This document shows positions 15,974 through 25,616 of a DNA stretch of 64,000 bases, piece after piece. The stretch is from NCBI RefSeq assembly GCF_007744255.1, contig NZ_CP036267.1, forward strand, positions 2,235,500 to 2,299,499, given 5' to 3'. The position numbers and the translations under genes were made by a program. The notes below the pieces were generated by a model. It saw only the letters and a list, made by a program, of their open reading frames with translations, was not told the DNA's origin and searched no databases. Position 1 is the stretch's first letter. Every line of letters begins with the position of its first letter. Source of the DNA: Thalassoglobus polymorphus (GTDB lineage Bacteria > Planctomycetota > Planctomycetia > Planctomycetales > Planctomycetaceae).

Positions 15974-16600
15974 ATGTCCTCCTTTCGTTTGCCTGTCAAC
16001 CGCGAACTTTGGTCCGCCTCTCGATTGAGCGGGTTCACCTCTCCGCAAGATTTGGTGCGTGCGAGAGAAGTTGTGTTCTTACTGTTTGCAGGTGTGTGTG
16101 CCGCTTTGGCTTCCGGCTTATTCGACTTCAGTCTACGAATCCCCGGGCATGCAATCTTGCGTGTCATCTTTCCCATGACTTTGGGTTTGGCTCTGGTTCC
16201 GAGAAAAGGTGCGGGGACCGTGATGGCTGCGGGAGCCTTTTCGACGGGATTGTTTTTGCGTGGAACCGGGATTGTGGCAGGGATGAGTATTGGTGCGTTT
16301 ACCAGCTTACTTGTGACGGGGCCTCTCCTCGACCTGACTTTACGCAAGACGAAAAACAGATCCTGGATTTATCTGAACTGTGCACTTGCTGGTTTATTGA
16401 GTAATAGTCTTGCGATGTCGGTAAGAGGTCTCTCCAAATTCCTGGGCTGGGAACGCTTAGGACGGGTTCCTGTTGGAGAATGGTTTTCGCGTGCCGTACT
16501 CACTTATCCCGTATGCGGTCTCATAGCGGGGCTGCTTTGTGCAATGATTTTATTTTCAATGCGGGTCACAGAACCTGAAAGTGTAAAGGGCGAAGAATGA
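15974..16600 (+). CDS. integral membrane protein, possibly a transporter S-component-like protein
   Basis: A 208-residue protein with about five or six predicted helices (for example 36-52, 60-78, 85-100, 105-122, 135-155 and 180-198). Notable is HAILRVIFPMTLGLALVPRKGAGTVMAAGA (in parts), giving a helix rich in small residues; the size and topology resemble substrate-binding S components of ECF transporters, but I see no decisive motif. Its stop codon overlaps the start of the TiaS-like gene by four bases (ATGA at 16597-16600), so the two are translationally coupled and probably work together. No clear Shine-Dalgarno sequence precedes the ATG. Confidence 0.75.
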   Translation: MSSFRLPVNRELWSASRLSGFTSPQDLVRAREVVFLLFAGVCAALASGLFDFSLRIPGHAILRVIFPMTLGLALVPRKGAGTVMAAGAFSTGLFLRGTGIVAGMSIGAFTSLLVTGPLLDLTLRKTKNRSWIYLNCALAGLLSNSLAMSVRGLSKFLGWERLGRVPVGEWFSRAVLTYPVCGLIAGLLCAMILFSMRVTEPESVKGEE

Positions 16601-17340
16601 TACTCATCGGAATCGATGACACAGATGTGGAAGGTTCGAAGGGGACCAATCAGCTTGCGAAAGCGATTGTGTCAGAGCTGGCAAATGAATGGAAGTGCGA
16701 ACGGATCGTGCGGCATCAGTTGCTTCAGGACAAGCGAATTCCGTGCACCAGTCGCAACGGTTGTGCTTCGATCCTGCTGAATGCTCGAGGATCATCAGAA
16801 GCTGACGAAGAGCAACTCATTTTGCTCATTCACCAGGTTCGTGAAGTCATGAAGAAATGGTTCATCAAGGGAAGTGATCCGGGTTTGTGTGTCTGTCCAT
16901 ATGAGAACGTCAGTGATAGCATCGTTAAGTTCGGCTATCGTTGTCAGTTTGAAGTGGTCACTCAGGCTGATGCTCTCGCAGTCGCAGACGAAGCGCAAGT
17001 TCACCTCGAAGGACTTGGAGGCTCAAATGGCGGTTTAATCGGAGCGCTCGCAGCTGTCGGGTTAGGACACCGTGGAAACGATGGGCGAGTCATTCAAATC
17101 GGCGAATGGTCCGAGGACCTTGTCGGCTGCCAGACGATTTCTGCGATTCAGTCGCGCGGAGTGAAAGTCAACAATATTAACACTGACGAGTGGCTGAGTG
17201 ACGGATTGGTTGAACTCAATAAAAAACTCCGCCCCAATCTTCGGGGTAACGAGATCGTTCTCTATGTTCAAAAGCAAGAGCGACAACAGAATGAGTCGAT
17301 CTCTCAAGAGCCGACGTACCAAGCGATTAAGCTGCCATAA
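16597..17340 (+). CDS. TiaS-like (COG1571-related) GIDDTD-domain protein
   Basis: A 247-residue protein that starts MILIGIDDTDVEGSKGTN, the N-terminal motif of archaeal tRNA(Ile2) agmatinylcytidine synthetase TiaS. A central segment LEGLGGSNGGLIGALAAVGLG at about 137-157 matches the second TiaS-core motif. The archaeal enzyme is about 420 residues with OB-fold and zinc-ribbon parts; those are absent here, so tRNA modification is doubtful and the true substrate is unknown. Bacteria normally use TilS for the corresponding tRNA change. Coupling by ATGA overlap to the membrane protein upstream points to a joint function. The C-terminal 25 residues are polar and probably disordered. Confidence 0.72.
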   Translation: MILIGIDDTDVEGSKGTNQLAKAIVSELANEWKCERIVRHQLLQDKRIPCTSRNGCASILLNARGSSEADEEQLILLIHQVREVMKKWFIKGSDPGLCVCPYENVSDSIVKFGYRCQFEVVTQADALAVADEAQVHLEGLGGSNGGLIGALAAVGLGHRGNDGRVIQIGEWSEDLVGCQTISAIQSRGVKVNNINTDEWLSDGLVELNKKLRPNLRGNEIVLYVQKQERQQNESISQEPTYQAIKLP

Positions 17341-17398
17341 ATCGCTTGTTGTTTTTCTGCGAAAATCATGATTCGTTACGAATCAAACTTTCTTTTCA

Positions 17399-18139
17399 AT
17401 GAACGGACGTAAACCTATGACTGATCTCTCCCAGGAAACACTGAATCAGCTTGCACAGTACGACACTCCGACAGTTTGCAATGTGATTGAACTGTTCGAT
17501 GTTCGCCCGCGGAATCAAGGGTACATGAATGATTCGATCAAAGCCTGTTTTCCAAAACTGCCGCCGATGGTGGGTTTCGCGCTGACCTCCACTTTTCGAA
17601 GTATGGCCCCTCCCAAGGCAGGCGATGCTTACGGGTCGCTAACCGATCAAGTTGACATCTTCGCCAGCTTGCCCGGTCCGCCTGTGATGGTTTTTCAGGA
17701 TCTGGATGAGCCAACCGTCTCTGCGACATTCGGCGAAGTGATGTGTACGATGTACAAATCTTTCGGTTCAGCCGGCTTGATTACTTCCGGTGCCGGGCGT
17801 GATCTGGATCAGGTGGAAGTGCTGGACTATCCCGTCTTCACAAACGGAACCATTTGCTCCCACGGATATTGCCACATCCCGCAAATCAATGTTCCGGTAA
17901 CGGTTGGAGGAATTGCCATCAACCCGGTCGACTTATTGCATGGTGACGTGAATGGCGTGACCACAGTTCCCCCGGAAATCGCCAGCGAGATTCCAGATGC
18001 CTGCAAAGAACTCATGGCAGCTGAGCAAGTGATTCTCGATTACTGCAAGAGCGGAAGTATCAACCCCAAAGGTTTGGCTGAAGCTCGCGCGGCCTCACAA
18101 GAGTTGATCGGCAAACTGGCTCAACGCTTAAAGCGATGA
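17399..18139 (+). CDS. RraA-family protein (aldolase-like)
   Basis: A 246-residue member of the RraA / 4-hydroxy-4-methyl-2-oxoglutarate aldolase family, formerly annotated as demethylmenaquinone methyltransferase-like. The core runs from YDTPTVCNVIELF (residue 21) through FGEVMCTMYKSFGSAGLITSGAGRDLDQV (in parts), where R134-D135 fit the conserved catalytic Arg-Asp pair and G131 the preceding glycine. In class II aldolases of this family these residues bind the metal-water network and substrate. The true substrate is not predictable. The start is either the ATG at 17399 or the one at 17417 (MTDLSQ). It lies 58 bp after the TiaS-like gene and upstream of alanine dehydrogenase on the same strand. 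Confidence 0.85.
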   Translation: MNGRKPMTDLSQETLNQLAQYDTPTVCNVIELFDVRPRNQGYMNDSIKACFPKLPPMVGFALTSTFRSMAPPKAGDAYGSLTDQVDIFASLPGPPVMVFQDLDEPTVSATFGEVMCTMYKSFGSAGLITSGAGRDLDQVEVLDYPVFTNGTICSHGYCHIPQINVPVTVGGIAINPVDLLHGDVNGVTTVPPEIASEIPDACKELMAAEQVILDYCKSGSINPKGLAEARAASQELIGKLAQRLKR

Positions 18140-18260
18140 AGCCAATTCACTTCGTCACAGTCACTCAATGACCATTTTTTCGGTGCTTCGGAACGTCAGT
18201 GAGTGATTGAGTCGAACACATTTTTCGATGAGACAAGCTGAGACTATTGGAGTGACGATC

Positions 18261-19370
18261 ATGATCGTTGGTGTTCCGAGAGAAGTGAAGTCAGACGAGT
18301 ACCGGGTCGCCATGTTGCCAGTCGGTGCTGAAGAACTGACACGGGCTGGGCACCGTGTTTTGGTCGAACAAGGTGCCGGGCTAGAGTCAGGAATTTCAGA
18401 CGAGCAATATGCCGTTCATGGAGCTGAGATTCTCAGTAGTCCTGAAGAAGTCTTCTCTCAGGCAGAGTTGATTGTCAAAGTCAAAGAGCCGCAGGCAGAT
18501 GAATGGCCGCTCTTGCGTGAAGGGCAAATGTTTTTCACATATCTTCACTTTGCAGCCGATGAAGAATTAACGCGCGAGGTTCTCGATACCGGAGTGACTG
18601 CGCTGGCGTACGAAACTCTTCGCGGAGTCAAAGGCGACTTACCCTGTTTGACACCAATGAGTGAAGTCGCTGGGCGGATGAGCATTCAAGAAGGAGCGAA
18701 ATATCTCGAACGCCCGCATCAAGGTCGGGGAGTTCTGCTAGGTGGAGTCCCCGGTGTCGCGCCGGCCCATATTGTGGTTTTGGGTGGTGGAATCGTGGGG
18801 AAAAATGCCGCACGAATCGCTGCTGGTTTTCAGGCGGATGTCGTCTTAATGGATATCAACATCGAACGCTTACGGTATCTCGAAGACATCATGCCCGCCA
18901 ATGTGAACACTTTATTTTCAGATCGACATAACATTCGCGAGCAACTTCAGCGTGCCGATCTGGTGATTGGTGCCGTCTTGATCCCCGGAGCGAAAGCTCC
19001 AAATTTGGTGTCGGCGGAAGATTTGAAAATCATGAAGTCAGGCGCCGTGGTTGTTGATGTTTGCATCGATCAGGGGGGATGTTTCGAGACGAGCCGGCCG
19101 ACCACACATTCAGAGCCAACATATGTCGTCGACAGTATTGTCCATTATTGTGTGACCAACATGCCCGGAGCCGTTGGGCGGACCAGCACCTATGCACTTT
19201 GTAATGTGACGTTGCCGTACATCCGGGAAATTGCCAACAAAGGATTGCAATCTGCCTGTGATCGCGTTCCGGGTATAATCGAAGCTGTCAACATGCACCG
19301 TCGTTGTGTGACGAATCAAGCTGTCGCAGAGACGTTCGGGCTAAGCTATGTCCCATTCAGTGAGTGCTGA
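18261..19370 (+). CDS. ald: alanine dehydrogenase
   Basis: It catalyses the reversible NAD-dependent deamination of L-alanine to pyruvate and ammonia. The ATG at 18261 ([17 protein letters not shown]) follows TTGGAG, so the upstream start at 18207 is rejected. The 369-residue length is normal. The N-terminal signature [16 protein letters not shown], the catalytic segment around [13 protein letters not shown] and the nucleotide-binding [15 protein letters not shown] are all present, as is the C-terminal [16 protein letters not shown] typical of Ald. It follows an RraA-like gene and may be coregulated with gdhA as part of nitrogen metabolism. Its TGA stop lies in the first unit of a 15-bp tandem repeat. 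Confidence 0.95.
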   Translation: MIVGVPREVKSDEYRVAMLPVGAEELTRAGHRVLVEQGAGLESGISDEQYAVHGAEILSSPEEVFSQAELIVKVKEPQADEWPLLREGQMFFTYLHFAADEELTREVLDTGVTALAYETLRGVKGDLPCLTPMSEVAGRMSIQEGAKYLERPHQGRGVLLGGVPGVAPAHIVVLGGGIVGKNAARIAAGFQADVVLMDINIERLRYLEDIMPANVNTLFSDRHNIREQLQRADLVIGAVLIPGAKAPNLVSAEDLKIMKSGAVVVDVCIDQGGCFETSRPTTHSEPTYVVDSIVHYCVTNMPGAVGRTSTYALCNVTLPYIREIANKGLQSACDRVPGIIEAVNMHRRCVTNQAVAETFGLSYVPFSEC

Positions 19371-19410
19371 AACAGTGAGTGCCGAAGCAGTGAGTGCCGA
19401 AGCAGTGAGA
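19359..19410 (+). repeat. 15-bp tandem repeat across the ald stop codon
   Basis: Units AGTGAGTGCTGAAAC (19359-19373), AGTGAGTGCCGAAGC (19374-19388) and the same again (19389-19403), followed by a partial AGTGAGA. Only the first unit has TGA in frame; the later units have CGA in its place, so without the C-to-T difference ald would read through the repeat. Confidence 0.9.
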
Positions 19411-19434
19411 ATTTGCTCCAGATATTTGAAAAAT

Positions 19435-19465
19435 TTGACAGAGCATTGTTCAATACCGGTTTGTA
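19435..19465 (+). promoter_or_regulatory. weak sigma-70-like promoter candidate
   Basis: TTGACA at 19435-19440 is followed about 18 bases later by a poor -10 (around TTGTAC). It lies about 100 bp upstream of the PQQ-type gene at 19562. Only the -35 box is convincing. Confidence 0.25.
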
Positions 19466-19561
19466 CTCCTGAATTTGTACCCTGTAGATGAATTCCCGAC
19501 TTCATAAACTGCTCGCCATGAAGCAGGATGTGAAGACCAACATTTGATTTGCGAGAGCGTC

Positions 19562-20851
19562 ATGAAATTCCCCCTCATCTCTTGTGTCATGTTTCTCTGT
19601 TTTGCGTTCGCACTCGAGGCAGTGAGCGCTGACTGGCCCGCTTTTCGTGGTCCGCAAGGGAATGGGGTCTCGGAGGAGTCCGGGTTTGCGACATCCTGGG
19701 ATTCTGACAAGAACATCATCTGGAGAACCCCCCTGCCCGGCCCGGGAAACGGAAGTCCAATTGTGATTGGTGATGAGGTGTTCCTGTTATGTGCTGAAGA
19801 TCAGGGGCAAAAAAGATCAACGATTTGCCTGGACCGTGCCGACGGATCACAGAAATGGATTCAAACGGTGAATTACGACAAGATCGAAGAGACACACAAA
19901 ACCAATCCATTCTGTCCTTCGACTCCAGCCTCGGATGGCGAACACCTTTATGTCTGGCATCGCTCGGCTGGAATGCACTGCTACAAGCTGGACGGCACGC
20001 CCGTCTGGTCTCGGGATCTGGGAGAGTTTCACCACATCTGGGGCGGCGGACCTTCTCCGTTACTTTACAAAGATATGGTGATCCAACTTTGTGGGCCCGG
20101 CGAACGGACATTCCTGATTGCCTTCGATAAGAAAACGGGGGAGACTCGCTGGCAATCCGAAGTCGAACCGGGTGGCAGCGCGAGTGACAAAGGTCGCTAT
20201 GTCGGAACATGGGCGACTCCATCAATTGTCAATGTTGATGGAAAGGACCAAATTCTTTGTCCGTACCACACACGAGTCGTCAGCTATGACCCGCAATCTG
20301 GCAAGGAAATCAACTTCATCGAAGGTCTTCATGCTGAGAAGAGCGATCTTTGCTACACCAGCCTGATGATTCGTGGAGAGACGGCAGTGATTCTGGGAGG
20401 TTTTCGCGGTCCCGGCTTTGCCTTCAAATTGGGTGGGCAAGGCAACACAACTGAGTCGCACCGCATCTGGCATACAGGTGACCTGCGAAACCCTCAGCGA
20501 ATTGGCACAGGTGTGATTGTCGACGACTTCGTATACATGGCGAACGCCGACAACTCGGGGTCTCTGGAGTGCTTCTCAATCAAGACAGGTGAGCAAACCT
20601 GGAAGTTGCCTCGTTCAGAGAATGGTCCGCACTGGGCGTCGATGGTTTTTGCCGAGGGGAAACTGTACGCGACTGGACAAAAAGGGACCACAACGGTCTT
20701 CGAGCCGAATCCAGAAAAACTGGAAGTCGTCTCCATCAACAAATTGGGAGAAGATTGCAATGCAACGCCCGCTTTTTCCAATGGAGAGATCTTCATCAGG
20801 ACCGGGGCTGCAATTTACTGTATCAGTGATAAGGCATTAGCAAAAAAGTAA
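19562..20851 (+). CDS. secreted PQQ-like beta-propeller repeat protein
   Basis: A 429-residue exported propeller protein of the PQQ/BamB-like superfamily. The ATG at 19562 (MKFPLISC) is chosen because it begins a clean signal peptide ending at AVSADWP; the upstream ATG at 19544 would add six polar residues. The mature N-terminus DWPAFRGPQGNGVSEESG is typical of planctomycete paralogues. Blade motifs include TICLDRADGSQKW, IAFDKKTGETRW and CFSIKTGEQTW. It shares this plan with the gene at 1701 but is not closely similar. Function is unknown. It is convergent with the gene at 20902, with a gap of only 50 bp. Confidence 0.88.
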   Translation: MKFPLISCVMFLCFAFALEAVSADWPAFRGPQGNGVSEESGFATSWDSDKNIIWRTPLPGPGNGSPIVIGDEVFLLCAEDQGQKRSTICLDRADGSQKWIQTVNYDKIEETHKTNPFCPSTPASDGEHLYVWHRSAGMHCYKLDGTPVWSRDLGEFHHIWGGGPSPLLYKDMVIQLCGPGERTFLIAFDKKTGETRWQSEVEPGGSASDKGRYVGTWATPSIVNVDGKDQILCPYHTRVVSYDPQSGKEINFIEGLHAEKSDLCYTSLMIRGETAVILGGFRGPGFAFKLGGQGNTTESHRIWHTGDLRNPQRIGTGVIVDDFVYMANADNSGSLECFSIKTGEQTWKLPRSENGPHWASMVFAEGKLYATGQKGTTTVFEPNPEKLEVVSINKLGEDCNATPAFSNGEIFIRTGAAIYCISDKALAKK

Positions 20852-20901
20852 TCTGAACATTCGAGTTTGAGGACGAATTGTTTCAAATCGATGGCGAGGT
20901 T

Positions 20902-22413
20902 TCAGGAGCTTTTGTCTTTGTCGTGAGCGGAAGTTGCCTGAGAATTCTTTCGCGTGGTGCTTAATGTGCGAGGCTCTTCAGACGAGCGTGACGCAAGTAT
21001 GAATAGCTGACTGAGAAGAACAACGCCCAGCGGCGTAAAAACAAAGATCCAACCGATGAGCATCGCAGTTTCAAACCACTGGCCATGAATCGTTCTCAGG
21101 ACCACGATTTTCTCGGGAGTTCGAATCTTGTATTCGTTCAAAACCGCTAACACATTCGCGAGCCGCTGAGGATTGACATTTTCTTGTGTGAGGTTTTCCT
21201 CTTCCTCCACGATGATGACGGGGGAAGAAGCAGTCCAGCTTCTGGCGATTTTCTCGACGTGTTCTTTTCCCAAAACTGTCAGTTCGGATTGCGAATCGAC
21301 GAATTCGTCTGTTCGAATCACAAAATCTGCGCTCGTCGAGCTTAGGTATTCGCGGTCTCGCGGGTCGAGGATTGCTCCCACGGTCAACAAACCGATCATG
21401 GCGAACATCGTCCATAGCAGAGCGCCGCATCCAATCGCTGCCATTTGCGATTTGAATTGGGAGCGTTCAGAGGCTTCTTCAAAATGCACGGGCAGAGTGC
21501 GACGTTTCACTAGCGACCGCGAAGCGGTTGCTCCGATTTCGCCAAGTTTGATTAACTCTGCCCATGTTCTCTCAACGTGCCCTTCTTCAATGTGAATCAA
21601 CTGCGCGCGAGCATCCAAAACGATGAAATCATTTCCGTCGGGGAAATTCACTTCATAGGGAGCTGAAAGCACACGCACTTGATCGCTCGATCCCTCGATT
21701 CGGATTTGCCCCTTTTCACCGATCAAGGCCAAGGTCCACCCACTGCTGATGTCTCGACGGATTTTCCAGTTTGAATCGAGCCCGTTTTCGCCGGAGAGAC
21801 GGATCGATATTTCGATTGGCTGTTCTGGATCTGGACCTGTTGATGCCGCAGTGACGTGAGTGGCATTGGTGTCGAGTGTTCGCAGCCAGGAACTGTCCTG
21901 CAGAAACCACTGCTGAGCCAGCGCAGGCGAAACAGATGTTTCGTGTTTGCGATTACAGATTGTTCTTTCGAACTCAATCTTCCAGAGATTCCCTAAACGT
22001 GTTTCATCAAACTGATTGAGGACTGCTTTCGAGATTTCTTGAACACCTGAAACGAAGATGGGGACCACTCCGTCAGTGGCATCTTGCCAGAGTGCGGTCA
22101 ATTCAAAAATGCGGGAGGCATCTTCGTTTGGCGAAATGACGACAATGAGATTTATTCCCGCCTGAACCAGTTGTTTCGCTGCAGTCAGAACGTATTCACT
22201 CACGCCGGAGACCAACACGGAGTCGATCGATGGTGTCTCTAGAATTTCATCCCAGGAATAGCATCGTTTTGCCGTCGGCGAAACGGTTTGCATCCGGTTT
22301 AGCAACTTCTCGTTATCTGCCCACAAGGAAAGGACCTCGCATTCAGAGAGAATTTGGGCAGCTTCCAGAGCTGAAAGAATCGAGTTGTCGGAGGCCACAG
22401 CCGCGAGCTTCAT
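20902..22413 (-). CDS. MocA/GFO-like dehydrogenase-domain protein with two membrane helices
   Basis: A 503-residue protein with unusual architecture. The first 120 residues resemble the Rossmann domain of GFO/IDH/MocA oxidoreductases (MKLAAVASDN, then VLVSGVSEYVLTAAKQLVQAGINLIV), but the usual GxGxxG is degenerate, so cofactor binding is doubtful. Residues about 125-310 follow the MocA C-terminal pattern. Membrane helices lie at about 327-348 (CGALLWTMFAMIGLLTVGAIL) and 452-478 (LIGWIFVFTPLGVVLLSQLFIL). A soluble 100-residue loop between them contains VIIVEEEENLTQENV. The C-terminal tail is polar. It may be a membrane-bound sensor or regulator derived from a dehydrogenase. It is divergent from the FAD oxidoreductase at 22673. 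Confidence 0.7.
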   Translation of the reverse strand: MKLAAVASDNSILSALEAAQILSECEVLSLWADNEKLLNRMQTVSPTAKRCYSWDEILETPSIDSVLVSGVSEYVLTAAKQLVQAGINLIVVISPNEDASRIFELTALWQDATDGVVPIFVSGVQEISKAVLNQFDETRLGNLWKIEFERTICNRKHETSVSPALAQQWFLQDSSWLRTLDTNATHVTAASTGPDPEQPIEISIRLSGENGLDSNWKIRRDISSGWTLALIGEKGQIRIEGSSDQVRVLSAPYEVNFPDGNDFIVLDARAQLIHIEEGHVERTWAELIKLGEIGATASRSLVKRRTLPVHFEEASERSQFKSQMAAIGCGALLWTMFAMIGLLTVGAILDPRDREYLSSTSADFVIRTDEFVDSQSELTVLGKEHVEKIARSWTASSPVIIVEEEENLTQENVNPQRLANVLAVLNEYKIRTPEKIVVLRTIHGQWFETAMLIGWIFVFTPLGVVLLSQLFILASRSSEEPRTLSTTRKNSQATSAHDKDKSS

Positions 22414-22672
22414 GATGACTGGCTGACAATTGAGGGAAGGGAAATCTGGGGGGATGATAAGTCGAGTTTGTTAGGTTAACCCTGCTGGTCGGTTCATCCA
22501 ATGAAGGTCAACGAAGTTCTCAGAAATCCTTATGTGGCGATTTCTCAGCCGATTTTATTTCCATCAGCGGGAATTCTCTCTACGAATACAAAACGCTGAC
22601 GCGTGACCATGCGTCCCGCCGGAAGATCGGTTATCTTGCCGCGTGACTGCCGTGAGTGATTTGAAAGCAACA

Positions 22673-24277
22673 ATGAAAGTCCGACTGACCAATCTGCGAC
22701 TCCCTGCTGAAGCCCCCGAAGCAGAGCTGAAAAAGGCGATTGCGCACAAGCTGCAAATCAAGCGTGATGACCTGCCCGGGTGGAGGATTCTGCGAAAAAG
22801 CCTCGATGCCCGGTCGAAATACGACATCAAGTTTGTTTACTCCGTAGTCGTCACGCTTCCAGATGATCCCAAGTTGAAGAAGAAGCTCGCTAAGCGAAAA
22901 GAGATCGAAGAGTTCGATCCAAAGCACTTTGATGATCCGGAGCCGGGCACACAACCACTGGAACATCGACCAATCGTCGTTGGGACTGGCCCCGCCGGAC
23001 TGCTCGCCGGTTATTATCTGGCCAGGAAAGGGTATCGCCCGATATTGATTGATCGTGGTTTTCCGGTCAAAGAGCGGGTCCCACAAATCCGGGCCTTTGA
23101 TCGCCAACAGGCTGAGCATGATAACGAAAACAATTATTTGTTTGGTGAAGGTGGAGCCGGAGCGTTTTCCGACGGAAAATTGACATGCCGAATGACTGGT
23201 CCCGATGTTGATTGGGTTCTGGAGTCATTCGTTGAATGTGGCAGTCGGGAATCAATCCGATACGAACATCGCCCACATTTGGGCAGTAACAAGCTGCCGA
23301 TGATTTGTCGAAATTATCGCCGAAAAATCGAAGCTCTCGGTGGCGAATATCGGTTTGAGTGCCGCCTTGAAGGGTTTCAGATTGATGATGGCCAAGTACG
23401 AGGAATCGAGACCTCCAGCGGAGTCATGACAACAGACCACGTCATTCTCGCCATCGGTCACAGTGCTCGCGATACGTACGAAATGCTTCATTCAATGGGC
23501 ATGCCGATGCAAGCCAAAGCGTTTCAGCTGGGGCTCCGCATTGAACAGCCTCAGGAAAACGTGAATAAATGGAAGTACGGCCAAGATCGTTATCTCGATC
23601 TTCTCGGAGCTGCCGACTATACCATTGTCGCCAAGGGGCAGCCTGACTTGTACACATTCTGCATGTGTGCTGGTGGGACTGTCATTCCGAGTATTTCCGA
23701 GCCGAACCAGTTTTGTACAAACGGAATGAGCAATTCTCGGCACGACACCAAATTCGCGAACAGCGGATTAATGGTGACTCTCGATCCGAAGCACTTTGGC
23801 AGCGACCATCCCCTTGCAGGCGTTGAACTACAACGAAAGTTTGAAGCGGTCGCTTTCGAAATCGGAAACCGCGAATACCACAGCCCGATTCAACGGGCGA
23901 AACACTTTCTGAAAAAAAGTTCGATTATTGGAGAAACGAGCTACCCCAGTTCGTATCAACGTGGAACGGTCAGCTGCGACCTTCGACAGGTCCTTCCCAC
24001 GCAGGTTTTGCAAGGGCTCGATCAGGGGCTTCCGATCATGGATGAGAAGATGAAGGGAGCATTCTTAAAAGGTGCCATGCTTCTCGGGCCCGAAATGAGG
24101 GGGAGCGCCCCTCTTCGTATGGATCGAGATCGCGTAACGCGTGAGTCTCCAGGAATCCGAGGACTGTACCCCGTTGGCGAAGGTGCCGGGTACGCAGGAG
24201 GAATCATCACAGCAGCCGTCGACGGTTTAAGAAGTGCGCGAGAGATTGTCCGGAAATACGCCCCTGCAACTGGATGA
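22673..24277 (+). CDS. FAD/NAD(P)-binding oxidoreductase (COG2509-like)
   Basis: A 534-residue FAD-dependent protein of the family of uncharacterised flavoproteins (COG2509). The N-terminal 90 residues are a small alpha/beta domain that begins MKVRLTNLRLP. The dinucleotide-binding motif VVGTGPAGLLAGYYLARKGY lies at about 103-122. The central segment FGEGGAGAFSDGKLT (near residue 160) and the C-terminal FAD motif LYPVGEGAGYAGGIITAA are strongly conserved in this family. The ATG at 22673 is preferred, though a GTG at 22643 is also possible and neither has a good ribosome-binding site. The exact reaction is unknown. It is convergent with gmd, leaving 47 bp. Confidence 0.88.
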   Translation: MKVRLTNLRLPAEAPEAELKKAIAHKLQIKRDDLPGWRILRKSLDARSKYDIKFVYSVVVTLPDDPKLKKKLAKRKEIEEFDPKHFDDPEPGTQPLEHRPIVVGTGPAGLLAGYYLARKGYRPILIDRGFPVKERVPQIRAFDRQQAEHDNENNYLFGEGGAGAFSDGKLTCRMTGPDVDWVLESFVECGSRESIRYEHRPHLGSNKLPMICRNYRRKIEALGGEYRFECRLEGFQIDDGQVRGIETSSGVMTTDHVILAIGHSARDTYEMLHSMGMPMQAKAFQLGLRIEQPQENVNKWKYGQDRYLDLLGAADYTIVAKGQPDLYTFCMCAGGTVIPSISEPNQFCTNGMSNSRHDTKFANSGLMVTLDPKHFGSDHPLAGVELQRKFEAVAFEIGNREYHSPIQRAKHFLKKSSIIGETSYPSSYQRGTVSCDLRQVLPTQVLQGLDQGLPIMDEKMKGAFLKGAMLLGPEMRGSAPLRMDRDRVTRESPGIRGLYPVGEGAGYAGGIITAAVDGLRSAREIVRKYAPATG

Positions 24278-24324
24278 TTTTTCTTTGTTGAATCGGTGAC
24301 GAAATCTCGTTTGAGGACGATTCG

Positions 24325-25404
24325 TTATTTCGTCTCTGAAATCGCCAGCTCTCGATCATGGTCGACCATCATCTCGACCAGTTCTTGAAAACTGACTTGT
24401 GGTGTCCAATCGAGTTCTTTTTTCGCTTTCGTTGCATCACCCAAGAGTAAGTCGACTTCCGATGGGCGGAAGTACTCGGGGTTAATGCGGATCAAGACTT
24501 GCCCCTCTGGGCCGTAGCCGGTTTCTTCGACACCTGTCCCTTTCCATGTAATTGGCAGGCCTGCATAAGTGAATGCGACGTTGCAAAAATCGCGAACCGT
24601 ATGTGTCGCTCCGGTTGCAATCACATAGTCTTCGGGGTCATCGGTCTGAAGCATGCGCCACATTGCGTCGACATAATCGCCAGCAAATCCCCAGTCCCGC
24701 TTCGCATCGAGGTTTCCGAGGGACAGGGACTCTTGAGTTCCTGCGAGAATCCGCCCCAATCCCCGGGTGATCTTCCGAGTCACAAACTTCTCACCTCGCC
24801 GCGGAGACTCATGATTGAAGAGGATGCCGTTTACTGCGAACATCCCGTACGATTCCCGGTAGTTCTGGGTAATTTGAAACGCGTACGACTTGGCGACTCC
24901 GTACGGGCTGCGGGGATGAAATGGAGTCGTTTCTGTTTGTGGGGTTTCTTTCGCTAAGCCAAACAGTTCAGATGAAGAGGCTTGGTAGAACCTCGCATTT
25001 GGTGCAAAATTCCGGATCGCTTCCAAGAGCCTCAGTGTTCCCAACCCGGTAACGTCACCTGTGTATTCGGGGAGGTCAAAAGAAGCTTTCACATCTGACT
25101 GCGCGGCAAGATTGTAGACTTCGCTCGGATGGACCTTGTCGATGATCCGCGAGAGTGAACTTGCATCGCTCAGATCGCCATATTCCAGGCGAACCTGATT
25201 GCCTGCTCCAGACTGATCACTCAGTAGATGATCAATCCGCTGCGTTGTCGGAGAGGAGACTCTTCGGTGCATCCCCCAGACTTCGTAGTTTTTCTGAAGG
25301 AGGAATTCGGCAAGATAAGCTCCATCTTGCCCGGTGATCCCGGTGATCAGGGCTTTTTTCTTGCGAGGTTGGGAAGTCGTTTTCACGTTTGCTGTCTGAC
25401 TCAT
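24325..25404 (-). CDS. gmd: GDP-mannose 4,6-dehydratase
   Basis: It converts GDP-D-mannose to GDP-4-keto-6-deoxy-D-mannose, the first step to GDP-fucose, GDP-rhamnose and related sugars for surface polysaccharides. The start at 25404 ([12 protein letters not shown]) gives 359 residues, matching the family; the frame upstream (25548) is not translated-looking. The NADP-binding [16 protein letters not shown] is at about 22-37, the catalytic region contains ASSSELFG, and the YxxxK pair lies in [11 protein letters not shown]. The conserved GxHRR segment ([14 protein letters not shown]) is also present. No partner enzyme (fucose synthase or reductase) is adjacent, so the final sugar is unknown. 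Confidence 0.95.
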   Translation of the reverse strand: MSQTANVKTTSQPRKKKALITGITGQDGAYLAEFLLQKNYEVWGMHRRVSSPTTQRIDHLLSDQSGAGNQVRLEYGDLSDASSLSRIIDKVHPSEVYNLAAQSDVKASFDLPEYTGDVTGLGTLRLLEAIRNFAPNARFYQASSSELFGLAKETPQTETTPFHPRSPYGVAKSYAFQITQNYRESYGMFAVNGILFNHESPRRGEKFVTRKITRGLGRILAGTQESLSLGNLDAKRDWGFAGDYVDAMWRMLQTDDPEDYVIATGATHTVRDFCNVAFTYAGLPITWKGTGVEETGYGPEGQVLIRINPEYFRPSEVDLLLGDATKAKKELDWTPQVSFQELVEMMVDHDRELAISETK

Positions 25405-25616
25405 GAAATAAAACTGTAGAGCTAGTGGAGCTGATGATTTAGGTGATTGCATCTCGCCGGGATTTTGCCGCGAATCAGGGATTCTATTCAGATTGACCAT
25501 GACAATCCATCGGAGAGCCTGGTGAAATCGATTCATCTCTGGATTCAACTTGCATCAATGGGAATGGATTGAGACAATGAACGCTCCCACCAACATAGCC
25601 TCACGTGCACCCACCG

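Noticed and set aside
24298-24334. Bidirectional terminator between the flavoprotein and gmd genes (GACGAAAT/ATTTCGTC)
   Set aside because: Only an 8-bp stem with a 21-base loop that overlaps the gmd end; too weak to list as a feature.
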